From Nitriliruptor sp040882055 (lineage in GTDB: Bacteria > Actinomycetota > Nitriliruptoria > Nitriliruptorales > Nitriliruptoraceae): a stretch of 43,284 bases of DNA. Position numbers and translations under genes: made by a program. The stretch is from positions 1 through 43,284 of the forward strand of contig JBBECA010000016.1 in the NCBI GenBank assembly GCA_040882055.1. Direction: 5' to 3'. Positions 17,863 to 25,386 of the stretch are shown here, piece after piece (positions within the stretch are counted from its first letter, which is position 1; every line of letters begins with the position of its first letter). The notes below the pieces were generated by a model. It made no database searches. It saw only the letters and a list, made by a program, of their open reading frames with translations, and was not told the DNA's origin.

Positions 17863-18663
17863 GTGGAGGTGGCGGTCGCAGCGCTGCCGTTCCTGGGCAT
17901 CATCGCGCTCGGGGTCGGGGTCATCTGGTGGCAGGTGCGCCGCCGCCGGATCATGCGTGAGGGCCTACAACGGTTGGCCGAGCGTGACGGGTTGCGGCTC
18001 ACCACCCGGCCCGGTGGGCTCGATGCCGCGCAGCTGGCGGGGCACGTCGCCGCCACCCCACGGGGTGACCGCCGCCGCGGCGTGCGGCACGGCGTCGAGG
18101 GACCGGCCGAGGTGACCCTCGACGGGGTGGCGACCCGCATCGAGCTCGCCTGCTTCGAGTGGTGGTACGAGGCCCGGGTCCAGACCGACAAGTCGATCAG
18201 CTACCAGGAACGGACCACGACGGTCGCGCTCGCACGGTTGCCGCTGGCGGTGCCCGGCCGGCTCGTGGTGCGTCCGGAGGGGATCCTCGGTCGCGTCGGG
18301 CTCGCTCGCAGCGACCAACAGCTCGAGTCCGAGGAGTTCAACCGACGCTTCCACGTCGACGGTTCGGATCCCCAGCTGACGGTCGGCTTCCTCGACGCGG
18401 CCATGCAGCACCGGCTGCTGTCCACGGCGGTCGGACGCACCATCCACCTCGAGGGTGACCTGCTCGTCCTCGGGGGTCGACCGGACCACCGCGACGGTTC
18501 CCTGCCGGGGGTGATCGGCGAGCTGCCCGCCGTCGCCCAGGACCTCGTCGGGCTCGTGCGCGCCGTCCCGGCGCAGGTCTGGCGGGCGGCGCGAGCCGCC
18601 CCGGACGACACCGGCCAGGGCGGCACCGGCCGGAGCAGCACCGGCCAGGGTGGTGGGCGGTGA
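17863..18663 (+). CDS. Membrane-anchored protein of unknown function, next to LemA
   Basis: 266 residues. The first 23 residues form one membrane helix (LPFLGIIALGVGVIWW) followed by a basic RRRRIMR stop-transfer, so most of the protein should face the cytosol. The body (about 30-215) is a mixed soluble domain with an FEWWYEARV stretch and looks like the DUF3137-type partner often found beside LemA proteins, though I am not sure of the family. The tail is a Gly/Thr/Gln repeat (GQGGTGRSSTGQGG). GTG at 17863 has GGAGG six bases upstream. The stop overlaps the lemA start, so the pair is coupled. Confidence 0.72.
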   Translation: MEVAVAALPFLGIIALGVGVIWWQVRRRRIMREGLQRLAERDGLRLTTRPGGLDAAQLAGHVAATPRGDRRRGVRHGVEGPAEVTLDGVATRIELACFEWWYEARVQTDKSISYQERTTTVALARLPLAVPGRLVVRPEGILGRVGLARSDQQLESEEFNRRFHVDGSDPQLTVGFLDAAMQHRLLSTAVGRTIHLEGDLLVLGGRPDHRDGSLPGVIGELPAVAQDLVGLVRAVPAQVWRAARAAPDDTGQGGTGRSSTGQGGGR

Positions 18664-19217
18664 TGGAGCCCTGGGTGCTCGTCGGGCTCGTCCTCGGCCT
18701 CCCGGCCCTGTGGTTGATCGTGTCCTACAACCGGTTCGTGGCGCAGCTGACCTCGCTCGAGGCGTCCTGGGCCGGTATCGACGTCGAGCTCCAGCGCCGC
18801 CACGACCTCGTCCCGCGTCTGGTCGAGACGGCAGCCGGCTACGCCGGACACGAACGGCGCACCTTCGAGGCGGTGACCGCGGCTCGTGCCCGTGCCGTCG
18901 CGGCCCGGGACGTCGACCAGCAGGCGCGGGCCGAGGACCAGCTCACCGAGGGGCTGACGGGGCTGCTCGCCCTCGGTGAGGCCTACCCCGACCTGCGGGC
19001 GGACGGGGTGTTCCGCGACCTGCAGCGTCAGCTGATCGAGACCGAGGACCGCATCGCGGCTTCGCGGCGGCTGTACAACCTCGAGGTCGCCGCCTACGAG
19101 CGTCGCCGTGGCTCGGTGCCGTCGAACATCGTCGCCGGCGCGTTCTCGTTCGGGCCCCGCGCGTCGTTCGAGGTCCTCGACGCGGCCGCGCGGCACGCCC
19201 AGCAGGTCCGCCTCTGA
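18663..19217 (+). CDS. lemA: LemA family membrane protein
   Basis: 184 residues. One N-terminal membrane helix (WVLVGLVLGLPALWLIVSYN) is followed by a helical coiled domain with the LemA hallmarks YNRFVAQL, EASWAGIDVELQRRHDLVPRLVE and the late SRRLYNLEVAAYERRRGSVPSNIVA. LemA proteins are small envelope-associated helical bundles of uncertain role. The ATG at 18663 shares one base with the TGA of the previous gene; a GTG at 18660 is the alternative start. The pair interrupts the otherwise conserved gmk-rpoZ neighbourhood on the opposite strand. Confidence 0.92.
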   Translation: MEPWVLVGLVLGLPALWLIVSYNRFVAQLTSLEASWAGIDVELQRRHDLVPRLVETAAGYAGHERRTFEAVTAARARAVAARDVDQQARAEDQLTEGLTGLLALGEAYPDLRADGVFRDLQRQLIETEDRIAASRRLYNLEVAAYERRRGSVPSNIVAGAFSFGPRASFEVLDAAARHAQQVRL

Positions 19218-19221
19218 CGGG

Positions 19222-19908
19222 TCAGAACGTGACGTCGTCGGTCGCGATCCGGCGCGCGACCGCGATGGCCACGAGCAGCTCGGCCACGCACCGGTCGAGG
19301 TCGTCGTTGACCACCTGGAGGTCGAAGGCGTCGGCGCCCGCGATCTCCTCGCGGGCGACCTCGAGCCGGCGCGCGATGGCCGCCTCGTCCTCGGTCCCCC
19401 GGCCCCGCAAACGCCGCTCGAGCTCCTCGAAGCTGGGCGGCTGCAGGAAGACCAGCAGGGCATCCGGGTCGGCGGCCTTCACCTGCAGGGCACCCTGCAC
19501 CTCGATGTCGAGCAGCACCACCTCGCCGCGTGCGACCGCCTCGGCGGCCGGGTCGCGCGGGGTGCCGTAGAGGTTGCCGGCGTACTCGGCCCACTCGAGC
19601 AGCTCGCCCGCCGCCACCATCCGCTGGAAGGTCTCGCGGTCGACGAAGCGGTAGTGGACGCCGTCGACCTCGCCGGGACGCGGCGCGCGGGTCGTGGCCG
19701 AGATCGACAGGACGGCCTCGGGCAGGCGCCGCCGGAGCTCGGCGTGGACGGTGCCCTTCCCGACGCCGGAGGGGCCGGCGAGCACGACCAGCAGTCCGCT
19801 GGCGCCCGGGCCTGGCGCCGCACGCGCATCCGGGGCGGGCCGGTCGGCCTCGGGCACGCGGTCGCGCTCGTGCGGGACCGGACGTGGCTGGTCGGGGCCG
19901 GGTGTCAC
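19222..19908 (-). CDS. gmk: Guanylate kinase
   Basis: Phosphorylates GMP to GDP. GTG at 19908 overlaps the mihF stop as GTGA and gives 228 residues; the long open frame above it is antisense to other genes. A charged, Pro-rich N-terminal extension of about 30 residues precedes the P-loop GPSGVGKGT. The GMP-binding region SATTRAPRPGEVDGVHYRFV, the LLEWAEYAGNLYGTPRD lid region and DIEVQGALQVK are intact. It follows mihF in the usual actinobacterial order. Confidence 0.96.
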   Translation of the reverse strand: MTPGPDQPRPVPHERDRVPEADRPAPDARAAPGPGASGLLVVLAGPSGVGKGTVHAELRRRLPEAVLSISATTRAPRPGEVDGVHYRFVDRETFQRMVAAGELLEWAEYAGNLYGTPRDPAAEAVARGEVVLLDIEVQGALQVKAADPDALLVFLQPPSFEELERRLRGRGTEDEAAIARRLEVAREEIAGADAFDLQVVNDDLDRCVAELLVAIAVARRIATDDVTF

Positions 19909-20222
19909 CGACCCTCGAAGGTGGCCAGCAACGCCTCGCGCTGGCGGGGGCCGAGACCGCGCAGGCGCCGCGACGGGGCGATGGCGAGCTCCTCCATCAG
20001 CCGTCGTGCCTTGACCGGACCGAAGGCGGGCATGGCCTCGAGCACGTCGGCCACCCGCATCTTCGCGAGCGCGTCGGCGCTGCTGGAGCGGTCGAGGACG
20101 TCGCGGATCGACACCTCGCCGGCCTTCAGCATCTGCTTGAGCTCGGCCCGGATCCGTCGCGCTTCGGCGGCTTTGGCCAACGCGGCTCGGCGTTGCTCCG
20201 GATCGAGCTCGGGCAGCGCCAT
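19905..20222 (-). CDS. mihF: Actinobacterial integration host factor, mIHF
   Basis: A 105-residue basic nucleoid protein specific to actinobacteria, unrelated in fold to E. coli IHF. It has the long N-terminal helix rich in Ala, Arg and Glu (DPEQRRAALAKAAEARRIRAELK), the middle helix SIRDVLDRSSSADALAKMRVADVLEAMP and the helix-two-turn-helix DNA-binding segment GPVKARRLMEELAI with a GLGPRQREALL end. It bends and protects DNA. The position just upstream of gmk matches the family's standard neighbourhood. Confidence 0.95.
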   Translation of the reverse strand: MALPELDPEQRRAALAKAAEARRIRAELKQMLKAGEVSIRDVLDRSSSADALAKMRVADVLEAMPAFGPVKARRLMEELAIAPSRRLRGLGPRQREALLATFEGR

Positions 20223-20261
20223 CGGTCGCGGGCTCCTGACAGGTGCGGACGGGAACCTCGA

Positions 20262-20267
20262 ACCCTA
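20262..20267 (-). promoter_or_regulatory. Candidate -10 box TAGGGT for mihF-gmk
   Basis: TAGGGT on the minus strand lies about 40 bases before the mihF ATG and fits TANNNT. No clear -35. The divergent -10 of the 20380 gene lies 20 bases away, so both promoters share this 157-base gap. Confidence 0.4.
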
Positions 20268-20286
20268 GTCCCCCGGCGCGGACCGG

Positions 20287-20292
20287 TAGCGT
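20287..20292 (+). promoter_or_regulatory. Candidate -10 box TAGCGT for the 20380-pyrE pair
   Basis: TAGCGT preceded by CCGG, the same hexamer as at 17828. It would give a leader of about 80 bases before the GTG at 20380. Confidence 0.35.
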
Positions 20293-20379
20293 GCGCGCGC
20301 CTCGCGGGCGCAGGGGTCCACCCGCACACGCCGGTGCCGCGACCCCCGACCCATCCGCCGACGACGGAGCTGATCGACC

Positions 20380-21000
20380 GTGTCCCTCGATTCGAACCTG
20401 GTGCTCGGCGTCGACCTCGACGCGGTGTGCGCCGACTACGAGGGCGCGTTCCGCGACTCGGTCGTGCGTCAGATGGGTCTCGACCCGGACACGCTCCTGC
20501 CGCAGACCCGGTGGGACGCCTACTCCGAGTGGGGGTTGACCTTCGAGGAGTTCGAGGAGGCCCACCGTCGCGCGGTCATCGAGGACCGGATGTTCCGCGA
20601 GATGGAACCCCTCCCCGGCGTCTCCGAAGCGCTCTGGCAGCTGTCGGACGAGGGCGTCTGGATCCGGATCATCACCCACCGCCTCATCTTCAACGGCGCC
20701 CACGAGGTCTCGGCCGCCGACACCGCCTGGTGGCTCGACCACCACCGCATCCCCTACCGCGATCTGTGCTTCATCGGGGACAAGCCGGACGTCGGTGCCG
20801 ACGTCTACATCGACGACTCCCCCACCAACGTCGCCTCGCTGCGGGCCACGGGCCGGACCGTCCTGGTGTTCGACCAGTCCTACAACCGCGACATCGCCGG
20901 CCCCCGGGTCCACGATTGGCGCGAGGTGACCGCCTACGTGCTCGGCCTGCTGGAGGGGCAGCGACGCCAACTGCCCCTGCCGCTCGAGGAACGTCCGTGA
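20380..21000 (+). CDS. HAD-family 5'-nucleotidase-like phosphatase
   Basis: 206 residues. The haloacid dehalogenase nucleophile loop appears as GVDLDAVCADYE near residue 9, followed by a Thr in RIITHR near 97, and VYIDDSPTNVASLRATG near 145 carrying the acidic metal-binding pair. The layout (substrate cap, late DD) resembles the deoxyribonucleotidase (NT5C-type) branch, which dephosphorylates nucleoside monophosphates. The exact substrate is not visible. It overlaps pyrE by four bases (GTGA), so it is probably co-expressed with pyrimidine salvage/synthesis. GTG start with a weak, distant GGAG site. Confidence 0.8.
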   Translation: MSLDSNLVLGVDLDAVCADYEGAFRDSVVRQMGLDPDTLLPQTRWDAYSEWGLTFEEFEEAHRRAVIEDRMFREMEPLPGVSEALWQLSDEGVWIRIITHRLIFNGAHEVSAADTAWWLDHHRIPYRDLCFIGDKPDVGADVYIDDSPTNVASLRATGRTVLVFDQSYNRDIAGPRVHDWREVTAYVLGLLEGQRRQLPLPLEERP

Positions 21001-21689
21001 CCGACGCGTCCAGGCCTCCGGCCGACCCGGCCCTCGTCGACCTGCTCGTGCGCGCCGACGTGCTGAGCTTCGGCGATTTCGTCACCAAGTCGGGTCGACC
21101 GACGCCGTACTTCGCCAACTTCGGCAACGTGCGCACCGGGGCGCACATCGCCGCCCTCGGCCGGCTCTACGCGGACCGCATCGCGGCCGTGTTCCCGGCC
21201 GGGGTCGATGTCGTGTTCGGTCCGGCCTACAAGGGCATCCCGCTGGCGGTCGCCGCCGCCTCGGCGCTGGCGGCCGACCACGCCTCCGACGTCGGGTTCG
21301 CGTTCGACCGCAAGGAGGCCAAGGACCACGGCGAGGGCGGCTCGCTGGTCGGCCACCCGCTGCGCGACGGCGACCGTGTCGTGATCGTCGAGGATGTGAC
21401 GACCGCCGGGACCTCGGTCCGCGAGACCATCCCGAAGCTGCGAGCCGTCGCCGACGTCGAGGTGGTCGGCCTGGTGGTCGGTCTCGACCGACGCGAACGG
21501 GGTCCGTCCGGTGACTCCTCCGCGCTCGACGGCTTGGCGGAGGAGTTCGGGTTGGTCGGCACGTCGCTGGCCACCATCGAGCAGGTGGTCGAGCTGCTGG
21601 TCGGCCGCGAGATCGACGGCCGGGTCGTGCTCACCGCCGCCCACGCCGAGCGGATCACCGCCCACCTCGCCGAGCACGGCCCCCGGTGA
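20997..21689 (+). CDS. pyrE: Orotate phosphoribosyltransferase
   Basis: Joins orotate with PRPP to give OMP, the substrate of PyrF. The GTG at 20997 overlaps the upstream stop and starts VTDASRPPADPALVDLL; 230 residues fit the family. The PRPP-binding site VVIVEDVTTAGTSVRE, the FGPAYKGIPLAVA loop and the flexible Lys-containing loop FDRKEAKDHGEGG are intact. It supplies the one de novo pyrimidine step missing from the pyr operon, from the opposite strand about 1 kb away. Confidence 0.97.
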   Translation: MTDASRPPADPALVDLLVRADVLSFGDFVTKSGRPTPYFANFGNVRTGAHIAALGRLYADRIAAVFPAGVDVVFGPAYKGIPLAVAAASALAADHASDVGFAFDRKEAKDHGEGGSLVGHPLRDGDRVVIVEDVTTAGTSVRETIPKLRAVADVEVVGLVVGLDRRERGPSGDSSALDGLAEEFGLVGTSLATIEQVVELLVGREIDGRVVLTAAHAERITAHLAEHGPR

Positions 21690-21839
21690 CTCGAGAACGA
21701 ACGCGTACGCGGCGCTCGGGTCGGGCTGGTGGCGGTCGGTCACGCGGGCTCCGCTGCGGTCGGCGTCACTAGGGAGTTGCCGCTCGCCCTCCGAACGTCA
21801 CGTCCTGGCTGACCCGTCGCATCGGCACGGACGCCGGCG

Positions 21840-22340
21840 TCAGCGTCGGCGTTCGGTGCGGGTGAGCGCGGCGACGTCGTCGAGGTCCTTGTCCCGTCCG
21901 GCGGCGAGCTTCATCCGGATCAGATCGTCCAGCCCGGCCACGCGGAACGTGTCATCACGGACGGCCACCGCGGCCTCGGCGATGTCGCGGTAGGCGCGTG
22001 CCCCTCGGGCCTCGGGCATGAAGTCGAGCCACCCCGCGGACGTGATCAGCGTCCAGTTCGCGCCCGAGGCGAGCTGGTCAGGATCACACGGGTCGACATC
22101 GAGGAGCTCCGCATCGATGCCACGGACCTCGGCCTCGAGGTCGGCGAGCGCAGCGGCGAGCCGGACCATGTTGTCGCGGGCGAGGTCGGCGACGAAGTCC
22201 AGATCGAAGGTGGTACGAGGGTGCCCGTGCGCGAGCACCGCGATCCCGCCGATGACGACGAAATCGACGCCGTGCTCGCGGAAGGCGGCGACGATGCGAT
22301 CGACGTCGAGCGGCGGCGGGTCAGCTTCCACGGGCCGCAC
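21840..22340 (-). CDS. Nucleotidyltransferase, AbiEii/MNT-like (toxin-type partner)
   Basis: 166 residues. The nucleotidyltransferase signature is IGGIAVLAHGHPRTTFDLDF near residues 31-50: the GG pair plus a DLD metal site about ten residues on. Such proteins transfer nucleotides to tRNA ends or proteins and act as toxins in AbiEii- and MNT-type pairs. The start at 22340 overlaps the upstream XRE gene by about 20 bases; a second GTG at 22331 is possible. A toxin role is inferred from the pairing and is not shown. Confidence 0.75.
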   Translation of the reverse strand: MRPVEADPPPLDVDRIVAAFREHGVDFVVIGGIAVLAHGHPRTTFDLDFVADLARDNMVRLAAALADLEAEVRGIDAELLDVDPCDPDQLASGANWTLITSAGWLDFMPEARGARAYRDIAEAAVAVRDDTFRVAGLDDLIRMKLAAGRDKDLDDVAALTRTERRR

Positions 22341-22641
22341 CCACCAGGCCGTCGAGCGCGGCCTGGGACGTGAGCGCGTGGTCCAGGCGTTGCGACGGGG
22401 TCAGACCGGCGTAGACCTCGAGCTGTGTGACGTCGGTCCGCGGCGTCATCGGTACGGCGTCGAGCGTCAGGTGGTAGCCCATGCACGCCAGGAGACGCTG
22501 CAGCGTCTCGAAGGTGGGGCTGAGGTGGCCCCCCTCGAGCCGAGAGATCGCCGTCTTGGTCGTGCCGGCCCGGACGGCCAGCTGCTGTTGGGTGAGGCCA
22601 GCCTCGACCCGACACCGGCGGACGAGATCGGCAGGATCCAC
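22321..22641 (-). CDS. XRE-family transcriptional regulator (antitoxin-type partner)
   Basis: 106 residues when started at the GTG at 22641 (VDPADLVRRCRVEAG); an open frame reaches GTG 22683, but its upstream part overlaps the promoter. The helix-turn-helix reads AGLTQQQLAVRAGTTKTAISR, followed by the usual EGGHLSPTFETLQRLL. The C-terminal 40 residues are the likely partner-binding part. The ribosome site AGGAG is only 2 bases from this GTG, so initiation may be weak or leaderless. Overlap with the nucleotidyltransferase and the inverted repeats upstream suggest autoregulation of the pair. Confidence 0.85.
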   Translation of the reverse strand: MDPADLVRRCRVEAGLTQQQLAVRAGTTKTAISRLEGGHLSPTFETLQRLLACMGYHLTLDAVPMTPRTDVTQLEVYAGLTPSQRLDHALTSQAALDGLVGAARGS

Positions 22642-22677
22642 CTCTCCTCCTCTGCAGAGGTGGATAGCGTATCCGCT
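22638..22677 (-). promoter_or_regulatory. Promoter with overlapping inverted repeats upstream of the XRE gene
   Basis: Minus-strand -10 candidate TACGCT at 22671-22666 lies inside the inverted repeat AGCG-TATC-CGCT (22666-22677) and partly in GGATA-GCG-TATCC (22662-22674). A second inverted repeat CCACCTCT/AGAGGTGG (22638-22645 and 22656-22663) spans the start codon and ribosome site. This layout is typical of a self-repressing regulator. Confidence 0.6.
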
Positions 22678-22748
22678 ACCCACCGGCGCGGGGCGCGCAG
22701 GCCCGGCGAGCGGGAGGGGCGGACCGGCGCGATCGCGGCCGAACTTCC

Positions 22749-23453
22749 TCAGCGCTGGTCGAGCTCAGCGGCGATGGCACGGGCGGCGGCCACCGGATCG
22801 TCGGCGCGGGTGATGGGGCGACCGACGACGAGCAGGTCGGCGCCGTCGGCCACGGCGCCGGCCGGGGTGGCGACGCGAGCCTGGTCATCGGCTGAGGCAC
22901 CGGCCGGGCGTACCCCCGGGGTGACCAGCCGCACGTCGGCACCGACCGCGTCGCGCACCGCGGCGAGGTCCGGTGGGGCGCACACCAGCCCGGGCGCGCC
23001 GGCGTCGACCGCCAGTCGTGCCAGGTTCGGGACCTGTTCGGCAGCGCCGGGCTGTCCCGTCGCCGTCAGGTCCTGCTCGCGCATCGAGGTCAGCACGGTG
23101 ACCGCGAGCACCTCGCCGCCGTCACCGAGCCCGCGGACCGCCGCTTCGACCATCGCCGGCCCGCCGCTCGCGTGCACGGTCAGCAGGCCGACGCCGAGGC
23201 TGCCGACCCGGGCGGCCGCACGTTCCACCGTCGTCGGGATGTCGTGGAGCTTGAGGTCGAGGAAGATCGGGGCGTGCTCGGCCACGGCGCGGACCGCGTC
23301 GGGGCCGTGGGCGGCGAACAGCTCGAGGCCGACCTTCAGCCAGCCGACCTCGCCGGCCAGCGCGGCGGCGAGGTCGCGTGCTTCCTCGAGCGTCGGCACG
23401 TCGAGCGCGACGACGATCCGGTCGCGTCCGATCACATCACGGGTTCCGGTCAC
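22749..23453 (-). CDS. pyrF: Orotidine 5'-phosphate decarboxylase
   Basis: Last step to UMP. GTG at 23453 overlaps the pyrD stop as GTGA and gives 234 residues; an open frame above is antisense or shifted within pyrD. Active-site lines RIVVALDVPTLEEA, WLKVGLELF and DLKLHDIPTTV (the Lys-Asp catalytic array) are intact, as is the phosphate-binding LLVVGRPITRADDP near the end. This is the short type-1 form. It is the last gene of the pyr operon. Confidence 0.97.
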   Translation of the reverse strand: MTGTRDVIGRDRIVVALDVPTLEEARDLAAALAGEVGWLKVGLELFAAHGPDAVRAVAEHAPIFLDLKLHDIPTTVERAAARVGSLGVGLLTVHASGGPAMVEAAVRGLGDGGEVLAVTVLTSMREQDLTATGQPGAAEQVPNLARLAVDAGAPGLVCAPPDLAAVRDAVGADVRLVTPGVRPAGASADDQARVATPAGAVADGADLLVVGRPITRADDPVAAARAIAAELDQR

Positions 23454-24442
23454 CACAGCTGCACCTGGCCTCTCAGCTCCTCGGGTGAGACGATCCCGCG
23501 GTGGGCGAGCCAACCCCGCAGGTCGTCGGTGACCGTCCGGTGCACGAACGGGTCGACGAAGGTCGCGGTCCCGATCTGCACCGCCGAGGCTCCGGCACGG
23601 AGGAACTCGACGACATCGGTGGCGGTCCGGGCGCCTCCGCATCCGACGATGGGCACCTCGGGCAGCGCGGTGTGGACCTGGTGGACGTTGCGCAGCGCGA
23701 TCGGCTTGATCGCAGGACCGGACAGGCCGCCGTAGGTGTTGGACAGCTCGGGCCGTCCGCTCTCGGGGTCGATCGCCATGCCGAGGACGGTGTTGATCAA
23801 CGTCAACCCGTCGGCCCCCGCCTCGACCACGGCGCGGGCGACGGCGACGACATCGGTCACGTCGGAGGTGAGCTTGGCGAGCACCGGCACGTCGGCCTCG
23901 CGCTGGACCGCGGCGACCACCTCGGCGGCCTGGCGAGGGTCGGTCGCGAAGACCAGACCGCGGTGCTCGACGTTCGGGCACGACAGGTTCACCTCGAGCG
24001 CCACGACCCCGCCCGCGCGGCGGAGCTTGCGGGCGACGTCACGGAACTCCTCGACGCTCTTGCCGGCGATCGACACGACCGTCGCCGCACCGCGTGCCTG
24101 CAGGAACGGCAGGTCGCGCGCGAGCCAGGCGTCGATCCCCGGGTTCTGGAGACCGATCGCGTTCAACATCCCGGACGCGGTCTCGGCCATCCGCGGCGTC
24201 GGCAGCCCCTCACGAGGCTCCAGCGTCACCGACTTGACCACCACGGCACCGAGGTCGCTGATGTCGTGGAACCGGTCGATCTCGGCGCCGGACGCGAAGC
24301 AACCGGATGCCGACAGAACGGGGGTCGCGAGCCGGAGCTTGCCGACCGAGACGGCCAGGTCGACCTCCGCCCGCGGGATGGCGCCCTCGGCGACGACCTC
24401 GGTCGGCGCGACCGGATCGACGCGGCGCACGTCGCTGCTCAC
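23450..24442 (-). CDS. pyrD: Dihydroorotate dehydrogenase, class 1B catalytic subunit
   Basis: Oxidizes dihydroorotate to orotate with FMN. GTG at 24442 overlaps the pyrK stop and gives 330 residues. Motifs: SASGCFASG near the start, NAIGLQNPGIDAWL, LEVNLSCPN (catalytic Cys), LTLINTVLGMAID, GLSGPAIKPIALR and GCGGARTATD. A Cys in the NLSCPN loop and an adjacent pyrK show this to be the heterotetrameric class 1B enzyme that passes electrons to NAD+, rather than the membrane quinone-linked class 2 form common in other actinobacteria. Confidence 0.97.
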   Translation of the reverse strand: MSSDVRRVDPVAPTEVVAEGAIPRAEVDLAVSVGKLRLATPVLSASGCFASGAEIDRFHDISDLGAVVVKSVTLEPREGLPTPRMAETASGMLNAIGLQNPGIDAWLARDLPFLQARGAATVVSIAGKSVEEFRDVARKLRRAGGVVALEVNLSCPNVEHRGLVFATDPRQAAEVVAAVQREADVPVLAKLTSDVTDVVAVARAVVEAGADGLTLINTVLGMAIDPESGRPELSNTYGGLSGPAIKPIALRNVHQVHTALPEVPIVGCGGARTATDVVEFLRAGASAVQIGTATFVDPFVHRTVTDDLRGWLAHRGIVSPEELRGQVQLW

Positions 24443-25386
24443 GTGTCCCCCCACAGGTCGGCGTCGGTCAGCTTCTCGGCGGGCTCGTCGTCCGCGGGCT
24501 CCTCGTCGGTCACCTGCGGCCCCGCGGCGTACCGGGACTCCTCCCAGGCGACCTTCGCGCCGTTGAAGACCGGCCCGTCCATGCAGGAGCGCTTCATCCG
24601 CACGGACCCGTCCTTGCCGCGGATCGGCAACACGCAGGTGAAGCACACCCCGATGCCGCAGGCCATCTTCTCCTCGACCGCGACCTGCACCGGCAGCTCG
24701 AGTTCGACGCACAGCTCGCTCACGGCACGCAGCATCGGGTTCGGGCCGCAGGCGTACACCACGGCGCTGCCGCACCGGGCGGCGACATCGGCCAGGACGT
24801 CGGTGACCCGCCCGCGCTCACCGTAGGAGCCGTCCTCGGTGGTGAAGGTCACGCTGGCCGAGGACCGCTTGGCCTCGATCACGTCGAGGAGGCGGTCCTG
24901 CGACGCGGCCCCGACGATGAGATCGACGCGCTGTCCCTCCCGGGAGAGACGGTCGGCGAGGAAGAACAGCGGCGCCGTGCCGTACCCCCCGCCGACGAGC
25001 AGGCACGGCACCTTGCGCTTGGGTAGCGGGAAGGGGTTGCCGAGCGGGCCGACGACGTCGAGCACGTCGTGCGGTTCGTGGGTGGTCAGCCACTCGGTGC
25101 CGGGGCCGTGGGCGTCGAAGACCACGTCGAGCGTGCCGGCGAAGGGCCCCTGCTTGGACACCCGGGCGATCGAGAACGGCCGCCGCAGGAGCGAGCCGCC
25201 ACCCTCGACGGCGATGTCGACGAACTGGCCCGGTTCGGCGCGGTCGGCGATCTCGGGCGCCGAGATCGACAGCAGCCAGTAGGCGCCCTGGCGCCGCCGG
25301 GCGAGCACCTCGCAGGTGGCCTTGACCGGCAGCGACGCGTCGGCCCGTCCCATGACCTGCCCGGCGCGGATCCTCGCGCCGCTCAC
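24439..25386 (-). CDS. pyrK: Dihydroorotate dehydrogenase electron-transfer subunit
   Basis: Transfers electrons from PyrD FMN through FAD and a [2Fe-2S] cluster to NAD+. GTG at 25386 (VSGARIRAGQV) overlaps the carB stop; 315 residues is long for PyrK. FAD-binding LLRRPFSIARV lies near residue 70, GGGYGTAPLF near 125, YACGPNPMLRAV near 220, and the cluster ligands are in CGIGVCFTCV plus a Cys in RSCMDGPVF. The acidic C-terminal 45 residues (TDEEPADDEPAEK) are unusual. Confidence 0.96.
   Translation of the reverse strand: MSGARIRAGQVMGRADASLPVKATCEVLARRRQGAYWLLSISAPEIADRAEPGQFVDIAVEGGGSLLRRPFSIARVSKQGPFAGTLDVVFDAHGPGTEWLTTHEPHDVLDVVGPLGNPFPLPKRKVPCLLVGGGYGTAPLFFLADRLSREGQRVDLIVGAASQDRLLDVIEAKRSSASVTFTTEDGSYGERGRVTDVLADVAARCGSAVVYACGPNPMLRAVSELCVELELPVQVAVEEKMACGIGVCFTCVLPIRGKDGSVRMKRSCMDGPVFNGAKVAWEESRYAAGPQVTDEEPADDEPAEKLTDADLWGDT

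Noticed and set aside
21690..21839. 150-base gap between pyrE and the nucleotidyltransferase gene
   Set aside because: Checked for RNA genes and terminators by eye; nothing convincing.
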